In this document: positions 61,594 to 64,000 of the stretch, piece after piece
Numbering within the stretch: the first letter of the stretch is position 1
Layout of the letters: the number at the start of each line of letters is the position of its first letter
Program-made: the position numbers and the translations under genes
Notes under the pieces: model-generated
The model's input: only the letters and a program-made list of their open reading frames with translations
Databases searched by the model: none
What the model was told of the DNA's origin: nothing
Assembly: GCF_002933875.1 (NCBI RefSeq)
Contig: NZ_BFAV01000130.1
Span: forward strand, 1-64,000
Reading direction: 5' to 3'
Source of the DNA: Desulfocucumis palustris
Lineage (GTDB): Bacteria; Bacillota; Desulfotomaculia; Desulfotomaculales; Desulfocucumaceae
Length of the DNA: 64,000 nt

Positions 61594-63090
61594 TCACGCC
61601 CCCGACGGAGGAACGATACCTCCCTGGGGCGGGGGGGGTTCCTGACCGGCCCCGGCCTCCCCGGTTACCTGTTCGTTTTGCCCGTTTTTACGGCTGTCCG
61701 GACCGCTGCCGGGCGCTGTGCCGCCAGCCTGACGGACAGGTGAAACACTCTCACCCGTGCCCACCAGAACTATCTGGTTCTGGGGATTGTAAAGGCTGGC
61801 GGGCAGGGATTCCAGCCTGGATGCCCCGTTTTCCTCTATAATCCTGCTGGCGATTATTTTCGCCCCTTTTACCCCTTCTTTTTTAACCTTCTGGGTTCCC
61901 TTGGCCAGGGTGGGGTCCGGCTCGTAAACCACCTTGTAATCATATGTTTCAACGGTTTTTGTTTTAATGATTATATCTTTCCTGGCCTGGGAGTTGCCGT
62001 ATATTTTTACGGTTACCTTGCCTCCGCCGGTATAAGTCTTTATGTACAAATATTTATCCGTATTATTTCTGAATACAAAATCTATATAGTCATAAGCCAC
62101 GGTGGCGTCCCTTCCCGCCGGAGCGTAAGCCACGGGCAGGGAGTGGTTTTTACGGGTAACCACCTCCAGGCCGGACATCAATACCGCATTGTAAAGGGTT
62201 GTGCTGACCTGACAAACCCCTCCCCCGAGGCCGTCCACCAATTCGTTGTTAACAATGACTTTGGCGTTTTTGTAACCGGCCTCCGAACTCCTGGGGCCAA
62301 CCACTTTGTTGAAAGAAGTTTCCTTGCCGGGAGGGACCAGCAAATTGTCCAGGGCGCCGGCAGCCACCCTTACGTTGAAGGCCCGGTCCGTTACCGAGGC
62401 GTCAAAACGGGTGGTATAGGAGCCAAGCAACGTATCCAGCCCGTATTCCCTCACTTCTTCAGTGGTTACGTCCGGCTGCGCCTTTTTCAGAGAGAGTTCC
62501 ACCCTGGGGACCACACGGTTGTTTTCCAGCACGGACAGCAGGTCCCTGGCGGCCTTTTCCTTATCCACCAGCACCCCTTCCCGGCCTGGAATTATTTCAA
62601 CCGTATCCGCTTTTGTGACGGCAAAACCCGCATCCACCGGCAAAATGATCAAATCGGCGGTTAAATTATCCAGCCCGTGGTCAAACATTTCCCTGTCCAG
62701 CTTAAGCACCGGAACCAGATCAACACCATTGGTCCTGATCCGGCTTTTCTCCCGCCAGTTGTCGATAAAAGAGCCTTCTTTCCCGACTTTTAGGGCTTTT
62801 TCCATTATTTTCTCAGCATCCAGGGAGACTCCCAGTGATGCCGGCGCTATCTGCCAGGCACGGTCCTGATACTCCAAAATTACCGGGGTGGACAGGTAGT
62901 CTTTTTCCAGGGAGGCAATTTCTTTAATACCGCTCTCCCTCTCCAGCCCGGATAAATTCTGTCCTATAAAACTGACGCCCTCCAGCACCTTTTGCGAATC
63001 TGACGCCTGGGTTGCACCCATAAAAAATAAAAGCCCTGTTGCCAGAAACACTCCGATTAGCCCGCCGGTTATTGCTGTTTTGTACTTCAA
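61594..63090 (-). CDS. VanW family protein with peptidoglycan-binding and G5-like parts
   Basis: Exported or anchored wall protein of 498 residues. Signal anchor at 8-29, a PG_binding_4-type domain (about 70-220), then the VanW domain (FNKVVGPRSSEAGYKNAKVI, DGLGGGVCQVSTTLYNAVLM). A G5-like strand region at about 385-440 and a Pro/Gly-rich tail follow. VanW proteins accompany glycopeptide-resistance and cell-wall genes, but their activity is unknown. Conserved near yrzB/mltG in several clostridia. Confidence 0.87.
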   Translation of the reverse strand: MKYKTAITGGLIGVFLATGLLFFMGATQASDSQKVLEGVSFIGQNLSGLERESGIKEIASLEKDYLSTPVILEYQDRAWQIAPASLGVSLDAEKIMEKALKVGKEGSFIDNWREKSRIRTNGVDLVPVLKLDREMFDHGLDNLTADLIILPVDAGFAVTKADTVEIIPGREGVLVDKEKAARDLLSVLENNRVVPRVELSLKKAQPDVTTEEVREYGLDTLLGSYTTRFDASVTDRAFNVRVAAGALDNLLVPPGKETSFNKVVGPRSSEAGYKNAKVIVNNELVDGLGGGVCQVSTTLYNAVLMSGLEVVTRKNHSLPVAYAPAGRDATVAYDYIDFVFRNNTDKYLYIKTYTGGGKVTVKIYGNSQARKDIIIKTKTVETYDYKVVYEPDPTLAKGTQKVKKEGVKGAKIIASRIIEENGASRLESLPASLYNPQNQIVLVGTGESVSPVRQAGGTAPGSGPDSRKNGQNEQVTGEAGAGQEPPPPQGGIVPPSGA

Positions 63091-63206
63091 AGTAAAAACT
63101 CCCTCCCTGCTAACAAGAAGGACGCCCCGAATTCCGTCGATGTTCCGACAGCATGATAAATATTTTTAAAGCAGATTATGCTAAAAAACCCCGCACTTGA
63201 TCGCAA

Positions 63207-63241
63207 TAAAAAAACCGGCGGGGATAATCCCCGGGCCGGTT
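63207..63241 (-). terminator. terminator after the DUF1292 gene
   Basis: AACCGGC / GCCGGTT outer arms with an inner GGGGAT/ATCCCC pairing and seven T on the minus strand. Confidence 0.8.
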
Positions 63242-63267
63242 AATCCGGTTACTGATATTATATCCCA

Positions 63268-63618
63268 TTATTCTTCCTGTGCAATCATTTCTTCCCAGGC
63301 ATCGGCTACTTTTTCCCATTCCTCGTCATCTTCTATGTCCACCAGCAGTTCGTTGCCTTCCTCGTCCTTTTCGAACCTTAATATGATAGCCTCGTCCGAT
63401 TCCTCGTCCACAGGCAGCAGGATGGCATATTCAGTACCCTCCACCTCGAGAATATCTATTACTGTAAAGTTGCGTTCCTCGCCGTTCTCGTCGATAAGTG
63501 TAAGAACTTCATCCTCCCCGCCGTCACAGCTGCAGTCGTGATCGCACCCGCAATGGTGCCCGTCCACGTGGTCGCTGCCGGCACCGTTGCCCGGCTTGTT
63601 GTTGTCCTTGTCAGCCAA
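63268..63618 (-). CDS. yrzB: DUF1292 (YrzB-like) protein
   Basis: 116 residues, very acidic. An N-terminal His/Cys-rich stretch (DGHHCGCDHDCSCDGGEDE) precedes the DUF1292 core LTLIDENGEERNFTVIDILE and EYAILLPVDEESDEAIILRF. Role unknown. It sits between ruvX and mltG as in Bacillus. The metal-binding-looking N-terminus is longer than in Bacillus YrzB. Confidence 0.85.
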   Translation of the reverse strand: MADKDNNKPGNGAGSDHVDGHHCGCDHDCSCDGGEDEVLTLIDENGEERNFTVIDILEVEGTEYAILLPVDEESDEAIILRFEKDEEGNELLVDIEDDEEWEKVADAWEEMIAQEE

Positions 63619-63743
63619 TATAGCTCACCTCATAATCAAAAATTCAACCTATTCTATACCAGGAAAAGACAATTGTCAAGGAAATTGAATCATGGCAAGC
63701 AAAACAAAGCATTTTGCCAATAAGGCCGGTTGAAAACGGATAA

Positions 63744-64000
63744 TCACCTGCCCGCTCCCCCGGAATCCAGATATCCCTGCAAAATTATGGCGGCGGCCAC
63801 CTTGTCTATAACTTTTTTACGTTTCGCCCTGCTGGTGTCCGCCTCCAGCAAAATCCTTTCCGCGGCCACGGTGCTTAACCGCTCATCCCAGAGCTCCACC
63901 GGCAGGGACAGGAGTTTTTCCACCTCCAGGGCAAATGCCTTTGACTTTTCTCCCCTTTCTCCCAGCGTCCCGTTCATATTCCGGGGCAGTCCCAGCACCA
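63744..64000 (-). CDS. ruvX: Holliday junction resolvase-like RuvX/YqgF, 3' part only
   Basis: The gene runs off the right edge; the C-terminal 85 or so residues are present. [40 protein letters not shown] and [19 protein letters not shown] are the family's second and third motifs, including the W-D-E-R-L-S-T segment. YqgF proteins act in pre-16S rRNA 5' processing; Holliday resolution was proposed from fold. The start is outside the window. Confidence 0.92.
   Translation of the reverse strand, partial: VLGLPRNMNGTLGERGEKSKAFALEVEKLLSLPVELWDERLSTVAAERILLEADTSRAKRKKVIDKVAAAIILQGYLDSGGAGR

Noticed and set aside
1..64000. tRNA, rRNA, selC or CRISPR loci
   Set aside because: I scanned by eye for T-loop and anticodon-arm patterns and for regular repeats and found none; a covariance search would be needed to exclude a missed tRNA.

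Overview
The window looks like chromosome from a strictly anaerobic, endospore-forming Firmicute, most likely a clostridial relative of Desulfotomaculum/Pelotomaculum (an inference). The grounds are a split sigK, dipicolinate synthase, the ymxH-ymxG-ylxY and tepA gene order known from Bacillus, many small ferredoxins, a cobalamin riboswitch, strong GGAGG ribosome sites, frequent TTG/GTG starts, and a UGA-containing glutaredoxin-like gene. No rRNA, tRNA or CRISPR array was seen.

Layout. 1-10 kb is a mosaic of broken and accessory genes: frameshifted ORFs beside a 19-base poly-C run, a PIN toxin gene split into two fragments around a BrnT/BrnA-type module, two decayed copies of a prkA/ylzJ/tepA block, a resolvase relic, a soluble chemoreceptor, a GH-A type glycosidase and a D-aminoacylase-like enzyme. 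10-23 kb is a long minus-strand cluster: tepA-ylzJ, RNase J, dapA, aspartate kinase, asd, dpaB, dpaA, dapB, ymxH, an M16 peptidase and ylxY. It makes lysine, diaminopimelate and dipicolinate for the spore cortex and core. 23-30 kb is a minus-strand operon: cobK, mobA, yqeG, aroE, aroC, aroK, aroB and an orphan GspE/PilB ATPase.

30.3-34.2 kb is the centrepiece. Pro-sigma-K is interrupted by a very small (3,186 bp) skin-like element carrying a SpoIVCA-type serine recombinase and an antisense cyclic-nucleotide-binding/DUF2225 gene. Recombination between the two TTAATG cores restores one in-frame pro-sigma-K of 235 residues.

34-40.5 kb holds a UDP-glucose-type dehydrogenase, a PHP hydrolase, a GT4 glycosyltransferase, a zinc phospholipase C, and a cobalamin-riboswitch-controlled alpha-ribazole uptake/kinase pair (cblT-cblS). 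40.7-50 kb holds a small Fe-S protein, a PadR-controlled SEDS protein with an extra N-terminal domain, a two-component system beside an anchored toroid-like protein, an old-yellow-enzyme reductase, and a GntR/ABC operon with a clear operator. 50-54.3 kb has a YyaL-type protein, a ferredoxin-nitroreductase and the probable selenocysteine glutaredoxin. 54.7-64 kb is a minus-strand housekeeping run (trxA, fmdB-like, ferredoxin, triple-HTH regulator, then the yrrR-U32-mltG-VanW-yrzB-ruvX neighbourhood).

Scattered between genes are several families of short palindromic repeats. In one family the GGGGACGGTTCTC-like loop is conserved while the stem sequence changes, which points to a folded REP-like element.
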